A DNA stretch of 64,000 nucleotides from Sisyra terminalis (taxonomy: Eukaryota > Arthropoda > Insecta > Neuroptera > Sisyridae): the NCBI GenBank assembly GCA_958496175.1, contig OY292275.1, positions 25,335,001 through 25,399,000 on the forward strand, read 5' to 3'. The notes under the pieces are model-generated. The model made no database searches. It was not told the origin of the DNA and worked only from the letters and a program-made list of their open reading frames with translations. The position numbers and the translations under genes were made by a program. Each line of letters opens with the position of its first letter. The stretch's first letter is position 1. This document shows, piece after piece, positions 22,800 to 34,825 of the stretch.

Positions 22800-24880
22800 A
22801 TAAATAAAATTTTTATCAAATTTAAATAGGTATTCTTCCTAGGGTCTCCACTTGTGTAAATAGTTTTATTCATTCCTAATAAAAATTAAATTAAAATTTG
22901 GTGCCGCATTTTCTAAAACCTGATATTACACGTAACTACCCAATAAGTTATAAGTATAATTAAGATAACGTATATAACGTAATTTTAAGCAGCAAATCAA
23001 ATTTCTAAACAGTAATTTTTAAATTTAGTTTATTTGCTTGAATTGGTCTAAAGAAGTTCTTTTTTTTATTTTAATGTTTAATATTTTATTAAATCCAAAT
23101 AACATTATAAATGGAATGAGCAAACAACGTTAGTAAAAAATAACAGTTTTTTTTTTAATACTAATTGCAAAAAATGTAGCCCGTAAATACTGATGAAGAA
23201 TTGAACATTTTATACGACCTATAGTCTGTTCTTGTTTGATAAAAAATATGTGATTCACTTAAAAAAAAGGCCGTTAAATCAACTGCTATATTTCATTAGT
23301 TCTTCGATCTACGCTTAAACGAAAAGAATTGTAATCCTCTCATAACTATTTCCCTGCTCTCATGTAGTTATAAAGAAGCTTTATGCTTTTGTCACAATCT
23401 TATTTTTTGTGGTATTATTTTTATACCAGATGCTATAAGATTATATTTTAAGTAAGTACTCATTTGTGTTTTTCTTTGTTTCGAACATATTGAGATATTG
23501 AATTGATAAGAAAACATAGTCTTTTAAGGAAAGAATCGATGCAGCTAAAGCTAAGATATTTTATTTGCGATAGTAAAAGAACATTTATGTATATTGGAAA
23601 TCAATGTGTCTGAAACGCAATCATTTTGGTTGATCATTTGTCGAAATGAATGGTCGATGCTATTTATATAATGAATGTGATCAAACACACCAAGTACCTA
23701 TAAGACTTATTACTATATATGCCGTACAAGGGATGGAATTTAATGGTGGACATTAGAAATTAGATTTATTATAGAAAGTATTTCTTCAATATGGTTCAAT
23801 ATAATCTATGAATTACGAGTACTTATCTAAAAGTTATTTTTATCAATATCATCTAAAATATACAAGTGTGTAAGCATGCAGAATTCTCAGATAACTTAAA
23901 TATTAGTTAAAAAAGTATTTCAAATATAAATTAAATTAAAAAAATTAAAAACTGTGTTTAAGAGTAAAGTATTCCATAATCTCTTACCCAGTTTTTCTAA
24001 ATATTTAATTGAACCAATTTAAATTAGTACATATTAATTTTTCCTTCATATAATTTCTATATGTTTTTTATAAATGGTTATTTATTTGAAAAAAATCTTT
24101 ATTATTGATTTTGAAATAAAATCTTGCTTAACTAGGATGTGTTGTTTTCTAGCATAAGCAAAAAATGAAATATGTTATTGCCATTATTCTTATCCTTCTT
24201 TTTGTTTTGATGACTCGATCAAATAGATGTCTATGACATATCATAACGATCATAACTACCCCTAACACTTTCTGAAATAAAATATATTTTTCACATTTTT
24301 CTGTTTGGTTTTTTGCTAACTACATGCAAAAACGTATACTCATAATCATAATAACCTTTTAAGATTGTTCCTTGACTTCATAATTCAGTGTATATTATAA
24401 ATAATTTACAAATATTATAAATATTTTATTATAAATAATTAATTGTCGCTATTCATCTATGTTCAATGTAACTTATGTTCAAACATTTCAGATTTTAGAT
24501 TTTATTTTCCGTACTGAATTTTATTGATATAAAGGTAAATTATGATATAAAGGGACGGTGTTTTCACATCTTGATAGTAACATTTGTCTTCTAGAAATGT
24601 TTTTTATCTAGATATACAGATAGTATACATAAAGAATGATTGTAAAATGCTTAAAGTTTTAAAGTGCATTACTGCCCTTGTAACATGAAATAATTAAAAA
24701 AAACGTTTAGTCATCATAATGCATACAAAGTAAAATTTTAAAGTGAAAAATTATAAAAAGTCATTACTTAATGATAAACACTAATGCTTTCATAGAGCTC
24801 CAAAAGAACGATCGTTGTACCAAATTGAAAATGAAAAGTTTGATAAAAGACCATAATTTAATCATAACCTATTGAAGGTT
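22800..24880. other. Unassigned AT-rich stretch
   Basis: No exon, transposon end or structured repeat recognised. Several poly-A and poly-T runs. Confidence 0.4.
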
Positions 24881-25018
24881 TACTATCAAAAGTAAGCAAC
24901 AACATTTGGTTAACAAGAAAATGGTTTTCAAACTTTTTGGATGGTACAATGAAAGCTCTGAAAAGAAATCTCTAGCGAAGAAGTACAGTAATGATAAAAT
25001 TGTCAGTTTCGATGCCCT

Positions 25019-25690
25019 CACTACTAAGGTATTTCCAAAATATTAAACAAAAAATTGAAAAGGAAAATGGAAGAGGTGCTAGATGAGAATCAGTTTAAAT
25101 TATTATAAATAAAAAATACGAGGAGGCTCCTGGTGGTCGCGTGGTCAAAGTGGCTGCTCCAAAATCTGTAGGTGCTGAGTTCGATCCTCGATTCGAACAA
25201 ATTTTCGATATTATCGAATACGAATTTTTATTAGCCCTAGAGTCGTTAAAGATCATTGTAGTTATATAACGATGGTAAAAATACGAGGAATATCATAGCA
25301 GTGATGAGAGTTAATGCTGAATAAGAATCAGAAATATGTATGCTTTTATCGACTGGCAGAAGGTTTTTGATTGATCAGGTGAATTGGATAAAATAGATGG
25401 ATATCAAACGAATCTCCAATTTGTGGCAATTAGTCTAAAACGAAATTGTTGACTAAAACTTTGGAGGGAGTATTACATATTTTGCTATATCGTCGAAGAA
25501 ACTCATGGAAGGAGTAAAGATAGGAAAGTCAAAAGTCCTGTAGTATCGCAGAGAAAAATATTTCTCCCATCACCGTAAAGAACATACAACTAGAGAACCT
25601 AGCCCAATTCAAATATTCAAAAAGTATCATCAAAAAAAATAAAATCCACTGGTGAAATTAAACTTAATTCAACTACGCGGAAAACTATGC
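25019..25690 (+). pseudogene. Non-LTR retrotransposon reverse transcriptase relic, interrupted by a SINE
   Basis: In the plus frames: GIS, then KILNKKLKRKMEEVLDENQF before the SINE, and NTRNIIAVMR, AFIDWQKVFD (25342-25371), then VKNIQLENLAQFKYSKSII (about 25563-25625) after it. These match, in order, RTE-type reverse transcriptase blocks: 'YRGIS', 'EENQFGFRKG', 'GTREAI', 'FIDxEKAFD' (first catalytic Asp motif) and the distal 'FKYLGSII' block. The YxDD region between is deleted and several stops and frameshifts are present. Dead copy. The SINE at 25125-25276 splits it. Confidence 0.8.
25125..25276 (+). mobile_element. tRNA-derived SINE, copy 1, with 13-bp target duplication
   Basis: The head carries a perfect pol III A box TGGTCAAAGTGG and a perfect B box GTTCGATCC at tRNA spacing. 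The head resembles a Ser/Leu-type tRNA ('GTGGCCGAGTGGTCAAGG'). The body has TTTTTATTAGCCCTAGAGTC, then GTTAAAGA. The direct repeat AAAAATACGAGGA flanks it exactly (25112-25124 and 25277-25289), as expected for LINE-driven insertion. Sits within the RTE-like relic. It is not a tRNA gene: it has no clover-leaf acceptor stem and carries an unrelated body. Confidence 0.9.
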
Positions 25691-25699
25691 TGGAAAAAT

Positions 25700-27115
25700 A
25701 TGTCCTATTGTTTATAACTTCTAATTAACCAATACTATTTTTATTTAATGCTAATTTTGATATCATTCAGATTTTAAATATTATGATTGAAGAGTTTGCT
25801 GCAAAAAAGAGATAGCTTCAAATGTACAATTTTTAGGAAAAGGAAAAAACATTTACAATTTTAAAATCAAGAGTTAATTAAAAACATTTTTAAGCTTAAT
25901 TCGGAAGTTCTTTTTACATTATGAGGAAAATGTTTTACTTATACAATATTATGGTTTATTTGGATTTATTTATTTTATTAACTTTAACTTTTATTTACTA
26001 TTTTATAACTAATCCAAACAGGTAAAAGGGGAAATATTTTATCTCAATATAGGTTCAATGCTTTGAGTTATCTCAAATATTGAGATTATAGATATTTCAA
26101 CAAAAAGTTTCTTAAAGAACTTTTCTAAAATGTATTAAAAATCCATATTAATTAAGGCTGATTTGAAGCTATATATTATGTACACTGAGTTCTTTGTTTT
26201 GTAATGTCCTTTATGTGTAGCTTTTCATTCAATTCAATCGTTACTAAATGAAAACAAATGTTTCAAACTACCAATTTGGATCTCTCAAAAACATTTGCTG
26301 TTTTTTTACAACTGCTAATTATTGATTTTCTTTTAAAAACCTTAAACACAATTATAGCAAAAGAAAAATAGAGATATCAAGAAAAATGAAAAATTAAACC
26401 CTATTTACTGAATAAGTAATTTTACCTAAAATTGAATTTGAATTATGACTTAAAAGTGAAATTCAAAATATTTTTTGATTGAAATTTGTTAACTATAACT
26501 TTTTTGGATTGAGAATTGATCAATAGACGTGACTTAAAAAACATAACTACGTTTTGTGTGCAACCAAGACTTGCCCTTAAGTTTACAATGCGATTGCGTT
26601 ATTGTTTTAATTTATTTTTATTTCATTTAAAATAAAATAAATTTTCGACTGGATTGAATCAAATCCAGATCAGGAAAGTGTTATAAACGCAGAAAAAAAT
26701 CTTAAAACTTGACATTTACTTCATTAAATGTGTTAAAATAACGAAAATACAAGCAGTAATGCTGTGAGCTTTATAGCGTTTTATTTAGAATATTCTTATA
26801 TAAAAGAACCCCACAAAATTGAAGAATCAATTTGGATAGTAGAAAATCATTTTTACTTTCGTTCTGAATAAATTTTTGACGCAAACAAAATTGATAGCAG
26901 ACTTGAACATAGCGAAAAAACTTATTTCTACATTTTCATGTAATTTAATGCCATAACCATTCACAATTGACTAAACTCTACTGTTTTTTTATACAAGAAC
27001 TTAATTTAATAACTTCCATTTCAATCCAAAAATGTGTATTTGATTTTTAATTTAATTATAGTTAGCTATTAGATATAGTTGTATATACAAAAGCACACAA
27101 AAACTAGTATTTTTT
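25700..27115. other. Unassigned AT-rich stretch
   Basis: No exon or named repeat recognised. Confidence 0.4.
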
Positions 27116-27117
27116 TT

Positions 27118-27165
27118 GACCACCAGACGTCGTGATCAAAGTGGTTAGTGTCCTATTGTTTAAAA
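27118..27165 (+). mobile_element. SINE family, doubtful truncated copy
   Basis: CACCAGACGTCGTGATCAAA, then GTGGTTAGTG, resembles the SINE head with a degraded A box (TGATCAAAGTGG, one mismatch). No B box follows. May be chance. Confidence 0.35.
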
Positions 27166-27169
27166 ATGT

Positions 27170-28787
27170 GTTGCATCGTCTGAAAGTGATGACTATTACA
27201 GCTTATCAGATACTAGAAACCCTTACGAGAAATTTCTGGCAAATATTTTTACCAGATTTTTCTATTGAATTATTTCTACTTAACTCTACAACTAAAATTC
27301 AATTACCTTAAGAACTGTTGATTTCGCGGTCGAACGGTCCATGGGTTGTAATAGGTAATTACATTACCTCTTTATATTCTGCACAAATATCGCATAACAA
27401 ACTTAAAACATCAATTATTTTACTTTAAAAATCACGAAAGTTAACTTTGTATTTTTAAATGATAATTTCCAATAAAACATTTACTATCTTATAAAATCGA
27501 AGAAAATTGGAACCGTAAGAAAAATTAATGAAAATAAATTATATGTTTCTATTCTTCATCAGTAGCTATTTATAACTTCAGTGATTTCGAAACGGAAAAG
27601 CTTGTTAAAGTATAAATGAGTGAAAATATGAAAAAACTATATTGGAAATAAAGGAAAACTTCTTTATTAAGAAAAATTGCTCATAACCATGTAGCTTGCA
27701 GAAAATAAAAATGAGTTTTACTTTTTATGACACGACATTGTAGGTTTATGCATAATATACTGCTACATAATTTATTATACCTTACTATACCTATTTTAAG
27801 CGCAATAAATACCGAAAATGATAATACAAATATTTAGCAGATAAATATACATTTTTTGGTTGTTAAATTTTATCAGGAGTGTGGCGATATATTGGTATCT
27901 TATTCAAAAATGTATTTTCTTACATGATTGATCTTTTGAGTGTCAAAGCAAAGAAGTCTTTAAAATTATTCAGATATTGTGAAGGGTTGATTTTTTTATT
28001 GCAGTACCTAAGTATTGTTAAAGTTATAACTTATATTTTAACGGAGCAATCACGCAGAGTGATAAAGTGGAAGCCAAAGAAAAGCTTTTTGATTCATTTT
28101 ATTAAAGTCGGAAGTAATTAAATTATATATTAATCAGACTGATAGAGAAAATCGCCTCGAAAACGCGCACCATTAAATGTGTTCTAAGTGTTCATATGGC
28201 ACATTGAAAAAGAAGAAGAGAGACAAAGATGTCCTCGTTATTCGTTCACTTCATATAATACATTAACGCTGCATCATCCTCATTTTCTCCTGGTACTTAG
28301 CCTCCAACCTTCCAACAGTATATTCGTAATGGCCGTATCTATCTCATTACTTCGATAGAAAGGCTACCACATTCATTATTGACTCATTGTTACTTTGATC
28401 TTAATACTCTTACCATCCGTGTCTTTTATTAGTGATATATTGAATCGCTCCTACTAAATTAATTGGAATATGAATAAAATTTAATTTCCAACTATCTCAC
28501 CTCGGCTAATCATTTTTATTGAACCAATTAAAAGAAAAAATTTTAAGTACTCCTTAAATCTTTTCATATTTGAACTTTTAATTAAAAAAATACACTAGTC
28601 ATTGAAATAAATCAATTTTTATTAATAACTACGAAATCATTATTATTTTTATTAATAAAACTGATTATGAGTTATCAAATTATCTGTACATTAGAGTATA
28701 ATTACTATAATAATGACAGGTGCGTAATTGTTCAGCTTTTTCCAACGTGCTTTTTTTTCATTATTAGGAATTAAAATTACTAGGAAG
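27170..28787. other. Unassigned stretch
   Basis: Contains an 80-codon open frame (27879-28121) without recognisable features and a less AT-rich block at about 28140-28420 with no frame, repeat or splice pattern that I can name. Confidence 0.35.
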
Positions 28788-28795
28788 TTAAGCAG

Positions 28796-29435
28796 TAGTG
28801 TACAACCAAACTTTCGGTTTCGGCCTAGTTTCGGTTTCAGCTGTCGTCAAGCCGAAACTACGACCGAAACTTCGTAGATAAAAATGTTAAAAAATTATTG
28901 TTTTTCACTTATTATTTGATTCTTCAATTATAAATTCTGAAAACTGTCAGTTCATTAAATTTTTGCTTAATATCATCTTCAATATTTTTTTTCAGTTCGA
29001 AAGAAAACTGATCAAAGTTTAGAAGAAATTATTTTGTTTTTAAGATATAAGAAAGAGTACTTTCTATTTTTTGTACCTAAACATATTAGGTAAACAGTAT
29101 TTTTGTTTTGCAACTTTTTTTAATTATTTTATGTTATTCATAACTAATATTAAACAGAAATATTAGACGCATTTCTCTCAAATTAACCCCTTATTTCAGA
29201 ATAAATTATTTATTTGAAATAAGAAATGATAATAATATGTTATGTTAATGCTTAGCTCAAACAAAAGGCACTAAATAATTAATAAATACGTATATAATTT
29301 AAAAGTAAAGACTGGCTAATTATGATTAACTTTGGTTTCTAAGAAAACATGACCTTATATAGAAGTTTCGGCCGAAACTAAGACTGAAGCTGAAATTCGG
29401 TTTCGGTCATAAAAACTAGTTTCGGTCGGACACTA
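28796..29435. mobile_element. hAT-type non-autonomous element with perfect 8-bp target duplication
   Basis: Terminal inverted repeats TAGTGTACAACCAAAC and GTTTCGGTCGGACACTA, flanked by TTAAGCAG on both sides (28788-28795 and 29436-29443). Both subterminal zones are packed with short repeats of the CCGAAAC/GTTTCGG motif in both orientations, a usual layout for hAT transposase binding zones. At 640 bp there is no transposase frame. A decayed inverted relative lies at 1085-1345. Confidence 0.88.
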
Positions 29436-29443
29436 TTAAGCAG

Positions 29444-31383
29444 CATTTTTTTTTATGTTTCAATGTTGACCAATGATAGGCTGTATCTTTTTATTAACTT
29501 TTATGTAAATTCACATCTTCTATTCGACTGACAAAAATATGTGTTATTATTTCTTTAATAAAATTTAAAAACAAATCTAAAATATTGAAAAATTCATTAA
29601 TATTTTCAAAACTACAGCATTCGAAAAAATATTCAATTTTTCCGTGTGTACAATATTGCCCATTAAAATAAAGTGATTTTATTTTCTTTCTTTTTTTTTG
29701 AAATGAAGTTAACTATCACATGCTACACTTTTACCACTTGGTGAATGAAAGCCAGATTAAAAAAAAGTGTAAGTCTAACCGTCACGACACACCTATGGTG
29801 ATTAGGGTAGTTCTTCTTTTAGTGTCATATCAGGTTCCTCTTTGACAACTGTTCGTAGTTTTTGACCAATTTAAATGAATGTTCGACTTTGTGTATCAGT
29901 TTCTCCTTTATCAGTTTCGTGGAATACGTTTATAACTATAGTATAAACTTGTAGTGAATATTGTAAAAGAAAAGATTGGTAAAAAGAAGAAAGGCAAAAG
30001 CTGGAGGGTTCAAAATAACACGTTGTTTCATAACTTTTTAAAAATATTCGGAATTTTTTTATAAATATGTGACGCTACAAAATATTATTGATGAAAAATA
30101 ACCACTTTTTTATTGTTACTATTTTAGCCAATAAATAACCTGTTAATTTACCTGGATATTTATTCTACAATATAGTGGATTCTCAGAATTTTATTAGTCA
30201 TCATGTAATAATGCGAATTAATTTAAGTATGAGCTATGAGCTTTATGAATTAATTAAAATATTTAAAAATGGATTTCTAAATTGGATTTTTTTTATTTTT
30301 GATTTATATTGGATAAATGAAAAAAATGATTATTTAATAATAACTAATTTAATAACTATGAGTATAAAATAGAGGCAGTATAAGAACAATTAAGCTTATG
30401 CGCACAATTTATCTGAGCAGGTAACATACAATAAGTGGCAGCAGTTATTTAACCAGATATTTAACTAACTAATTAGCTCATTAAATCACTACTTAACACA
30501 AACAATATAACTTAGACTAGGGAAAAAACATCAAAAATTTTTTAAAAAGTATTTCAAAAGTATTATTCATGAAAATTTTGTGAAATTTTGAGCCCTTAAT
30601 ATTGATATTAAAAGGTCTATCGCAATTTTTGACTGTCTCAAAACTTTTGAACTATCACACTGAAAAAATCGAACAACAAAAATCAAATAAACTAAGTAAC
30701 TAAAACACTAAAAATATTTCATTACATATAATCAGTGACACACTCCCCCTTTTAAGGAAATATCAAAACGTCAAAAAATTTGTCATAAGCTTTAAAAAAA
30801 TTAGTTATCTAGAGTTAATGACTCAAACTATGTTAATTTATTACATTATACTATGCATAAACTATATTAGTATATTCTTTATATATATATACTATATTAT
30901 ATTATAGTATATATTCTTTAAATATGCCCGTTTACTCTAGGGTTCTTGATAAGCTCAACGTAAATAAATCCAAAAATTTAAATATTTGGAGGCAAAATAG
31001 GCTGTAACCAAAAAATAAGACACAAGCACTAATCATTCTAGAAATGGCTTTCTACACATTAATAACATAAACTAAATGATCCTAAAACAGTTGTAACATT
31101 GAAATTGGTTGAGTGGTTCTTAATTAATATTGCATACGATACAGTACCGAAACTATATTATCAAACAAACATTCTAATCTCAAAGATTTAAACATATAAC
31201 TGGTTAAAGTATAGCGTCAAAAATGTATTTTGTACCATACCACATTTTATTCATTTATTGTTTTTCTTTAATATTATTTTCATAAACTATTATTACACTA
31301 TTAAAATATATTTATTTTATTCAACTATTTTGACTATCATTTAACAAATATGAACAGCTTTAAACATTTTACTAATAATTTAA
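29444..31383. other. Unassigned AT-rich stretch
   Basis: A short chance frame at 30175-30372. At about 30860-30925 the string TATATTCTTTA occurs twice around an AT palindrome. Nothing else recognised. Confidence 0.4.
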
Positions 31384-31385
31384 TA

Positions 31386-31643
31386 TATCGCACCTGTCGT
31401 AGAATATAGGTACAACTCGAAAATTGAAAGTTTTGAGTTAACAACAGTTTTACAGTGAGGACGCCGTCTATTTTGTACGATAACTATAGTGTAGAAGGAT
31501 AACTATAGTGTATTCCCCATCTCGTAATGTATTATCAATATTCAGTCTGTTGCAGAGAACTCCGTCTATAACGAGAACTATATTAACGATTAACGACAAG
31601 TTCAATTTTTGAGTTGTGCCTTTATTCTACGACGAATGCGATA
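31386..31643. mobile_element. TA-flanked miniature inverted-repeat element
   Basis: The ends form inverted repeats of about 45 bp: TATCGCACCTGTCGTAGAAT, then ACAACTCGAAAATTGAA, on the left; TTCAATTTTTGAGTTGTGC, then ATTCTACGACGAATGCGATA, on the right. TA stands on each side (31384-31385, 31644-31645), as for Tc1/mariner-type insertion. Inside, GATAACTATAGTGTA occurs twice in tandem near 31477-31512. 258 bp, no coding frame. Confidence 0.75.
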
Positions 31644-31671
31644 TAGAAACTTAAAAATTTAACAATTGAAA

Positions 31672-31870
31672 ATCCGGTGCGCCTATTTGGACGCCCGTGC
31701 TGTGGGCCCACTACCTCGTCTTCTCGTTCAGGTCCCCGGATTCACTTTTCCGCTCTATACCGGAAACCCAAATTGGTCGAACTACACTTGTGGCGCCAAA
31801 TTTCAATTTTGACGCCCCAAAACATTATTGTCGTTTTATTTTCCAAATCAAGCCATTGTTGAATTTTGTT
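31672..31870. repeat. GC-richer repeat-like fragment
   Basis: A sharp local rise in GC with GGTGCGCCTATTTGGACGCC, then CGTGCTGTGGGCCCACTACC. It looks like the end region of a DNA transposon, but no partner end or target duplication was found. The two overlapping short frames here come from the composition and are not supported as genes. Confidence 0.3.
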
Positions 31871-31894
31871 GGGTTTCACATATTAAGAATATAG

Positions 31895-32731
31895 CACTAA
31901 TATAAAAAATAACGTATTACGCACATGGCTTTAAGCCTTTGGGGTAAGGTCTTTTGATGGTTTACCAATATTGTTATAGTTGAATTTCAATTTAGATTAC
32001 ATAACCATGTAAACTATCTTTCTTACCGTCTATAATACAGAATCTTAATTTAGAAAATATAGTGTAGATAAGAATAAGCTCACACTTACGATTACCCACT
32101 GATCATACAAACCTTTAAAAGAAAATATCCTTAAAGAAAATGAATTTAATTCTATCAGCTAATGAATTATCAAGGATCAACATTATTTTTTACTAAAGAT
32201 GTATCAAAATGTTATATGAAGACCAGTAGAAAGATTTGAAAAACGTTTTGAAAATTTTATAGAGTTAAGAACTACTTATTCAAGTAGCAATTTATAAAAA
32301 GCAAGTTGATTGGTCATAGATTTTTCCGAATCCGGAAAAGAAATTAAGATGGAGCCCTTTCGTACGTAGGTATTTGAAATATCGTATATCAAATAAATTC
32401 TGTGGCATCGAGGACCTCTTTGAATTACTTCCATTCCATTTCATGTGTGATTGGTCATGCAAGTTGAGAAAAACTTTTCAAAAAACTGTTTTAGAAACGA
32501 GGTTCTATAAATGCAAGCTTGTAATATATTAGCATAGAGTGTTAATGTACTTGGATTTTTATAATTCATGAATTATTGAAAATTATTCAAAAACGTTTTG
32601 TCATAAATTGCTTACTAATAAAAAAGTTATTGATGAACTTTGCATTAAACGGAGGCAATAATTTATGCTTTTACTTTGATCAACACTCAGACATTTAAAT
32701 TAGTCACTCTTTTGATGAAACACCACTGAGC
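31895..32731. other. Unassigned AT-rich stretch
   Basis: GATTGGTCAT occurs twice (about 32309 and 32450). No gene or transposon end recognised. Confidence 0.35.
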
Positions 32732-33250
32732 TTGCTACACTCCAGCATAGTATTATGTATTCCAAGTAATTCTATTTCGTATAGAAAGTTCGTATTTACT
32801 TTGAAATATTCAATGACAGTGACCTTATGCGTGTTACAATTCATATTGGATAAAGTTCACGTCTCTTTGAACACATCATTTGTTAAAAGGAAGCGTTGGA
32901 AGAGAGGATGTTGGCAGCATCGCCATCACCCTCAGTTATCGTCTTATTTCCCTTTGCTCAATTTCTTTTCAATATTCCGGACCAGTTTCCTCTCACGAAC
33001 ATTTTCTACATTATATTATCATAGTATGTGTAGATGTATGTCAATTGTATTTCACCGTTTTCTCTTGTCGTTAGCTCTTTTTTTAAACTTTCCAGAAGTA
33101 GCGTTGAAATATTTGCGATTATTTTTTTTTTTTTCAATATTTTCTCAACATTATAATGTTTATGTTTTCTACGTCTATGCAAGTATAAAAGAAAAGTATG
33201 TTGGAATATTGTTCTTCTATAGACGTGTCCTACATATCACTATAAAATAG
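32732..33250 (+). CDS. Longest open frame in the window, orphan, doubtful gene
   Basis: 172 codons without a stop, which is long for such AT-rich DNA. The product would be rich in Phe, Ser, Leu, Tyr and Cys, with a hydrophobic C-terminal third (about 125-165) and a basic patch KRKRWKRG near residues 52-59. I see no known domain. All three plus frames stay open through about 32880-33010, where the DNA is richer in C, so part of the length is a composition effect. A start-linked promoter, intron or poly-A signal is not evident. It may be a relic of a mobile element, a piece of a host exon or chance. Low confidence as a gene. Confidence 0.2.
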   Translation: MLHSSIVLCIPSNSISYRKFVFTLKYSMTVTLCVLQFILDKVHVSLNTSFVKRKRWKRGCWQHRHHPQLSSYFPLLNFFSIFRTSFLSRTFSTLYYHSMCRCMSIVFHRFLLSLALFLNFPEVALKYLRLFFFFSIFSQHYNVYVFYVYASIKEKYVGILFFYRRVLHITIK

Positions 33251-33259
33251 ATTTTAAAT

Positions 33260-34320
33260 TGAATTATTCATAGTTCGATCTACTTCCTTATATTTATTTC
33301 TTTATTTTCAACGATCAAGCTGTATTCAAAAAATAATAAAAACACTATCAAACTAAAATATTAAACTAAAGATATACAAATGCACAGTTTATAATTTCAT
33401 AAAACAAAAATATCATTTTTGAATTATTTTATTTTCGAAATATGTAACCATTGGAATATTTCTTTCTGTAAATGAAACATGCCTATTTTATTCACTAAAG
33501 ATAACAAGTAACACTATAACACAAAGAAACATGAAAAAAATATTTAACCCAAATATTGCACATATTAACGATTTTATAAATTTATCTATGAACTTTGACT
33601 CCTTAATCATAACTGTGCAGGGAACATAGATCACCTACATATATGATTTTTGGTAATTCTTGATTTTACTGAACAATGGTCATTAAATTTGATAAAAGTG
33701 TCGCCATAAAATTTATTGGTCTACACACAATTTATCAACATCATTAAAAAGAGTAATAGGAAAATAATTGAAATTCTTTTGACGGAAAAACAATGTTTAA
33801 GGTAAATACAATAATTAGCATCGAAAATAATGATTGTTTTAAATAATTTTGTCTTTGCTACAACTTGGATGAAACGATTTAGTTTGTGAGTATTTAAAGT
33901 GGAGACAAATGAAGAAAATATACATTTATCTATCGCTTAATAAAAAATTTGAAAATCTTAAGTTTAATTTTTATATTAGCACTTTACGACATATCATTTA
34001 TTATTATTCGACATATAATAAGCTAATACATAAACTTTAAGTTTAAAAATCTTTAATTCAACCTCATACCAAATAAGTATGAAAGTAGAAGGAAGTCATT
34101 TGATGGTAACAATATTTTTTTAGATCAATGTTCATTGTAACAATAAGTTTATAACCTTTAACCTAACAGAACCCTCATAAGTCATTAAAAGAAATTTAAG
34201 TTTTATTTTGCTACTATAGTAAGAATATTCTGATTTTAATAATAAAATTTGTTGTTTAGAATTGTTCAATGATCATAGTACACGTAAAACGTTAAAAAAA
34301 CATCAATATTTTCAACGTAT
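33260..34320. other. Unassigned AT-rich stretch
   Basis: Nothing recognised. Confidence 0.4.
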
Positions 34321-34344
34321 TAACCCATCTATGGGTATATGCAA

Positions 34345-34395
34345 AACGACTTACGGACACCCTGATGCCCGTGGGCAAAAGGTTGAGGATCACTG
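34345..34395. mobile_element. hAT-type right-end fragment
   Basis: GATGCCCGTGGGCAAAAGG, then TTGAGGATCACTG, matches the layout of hAT right ends (GCCCG-GGGC palindrome, then GGTTGA...CACTG) and resembles the right end of the element at 21313-21557. No left end was found upstream, so this is a solo end. Confidence 0.5.
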
Positions 34396-34597
34396 ATTTA
34401 AGGTATTTCTTAAACATTCTTTGCTTCTTCAAGTGCAGTTAGTACTAGTTAGTCATATGTGGCTTCAATTTTTTAATATTATTTTTCTTTAAAAGACCAT
34501 TTCCATATCCTTTTGTCATTCTACATTATTTAGGTTCTAAGGATAATAACTAGTTTTACTAGACCTTAAATAAATTTATTGCATAATTTTATTTGTC

Positions 34598-34825
34598 GTA
34601 TGACTCAATTTTTTTATTCCTTTTTTGAATGCATCGCGTTTTAACAATCTTTGGCTGTCATCATCTGGTAATGTTTTTTGTGTCATTTGTAATTTGGTTG
34701 TTATTGTTAGTGATATTGATGATTGACACTATGAACATTACCTGATGATGACAGCCAAAGACTGTTGAATTGCGTTGTATTCAAGAATTAAATAAAGATA
34801 TTGAGTCATACGAAAAATATAATTA
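34598..34825. repeat. Fold-back family C, copy 2 (long arms)
   Basis: Arms of about 90 bases at 34598-34690 and 34724-34820 pair as imperfect inverses: GTATGACTCAAT, then TTTGGCTGTCATCATCTGG and AATGTT on the left; AACATT, CCTGATGATGACAGCCAAAG and ATTGAGTCATAC on the right. The spacer is about 35 bases. The tail after the right arm (ATTCATTAATTTATTAATTG, then ACTCGGAAATAATAA) is shared with copy 1. A hammerhead-like CTGATGA...TTGAA core is discussed under findings. Confidence 0.8.

Noticed and set aside
24913..25045. Small frame MVFKLFGWYNES... considered as a host exon
   Set aside because: It runs into the LINE reverse transcriptase relic and is more simply the 5' flank of that relic.
25125..25200. 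tRNA gene suggested by perfect A and B boxes
   Set aside because: The acceptor stem does not pair, an unrelated body follows, and several decayed copies exist; it is a SINE head.
27879..28121. 80-codon plus-strand frame (MWRYIGILFKN...)
   Set aside because: Chance length, no family features.
30860..30925. AT palindrome with TATATTCTTTA repeats
   Set aside because: Low-complexity AT sequence; such palindromes are expected in this composition.
31677..31894. Two overlapping short plus-strand frames in a GC-richer block
   Set aside because: Both are open because of local composition; neither has family features or splice context.
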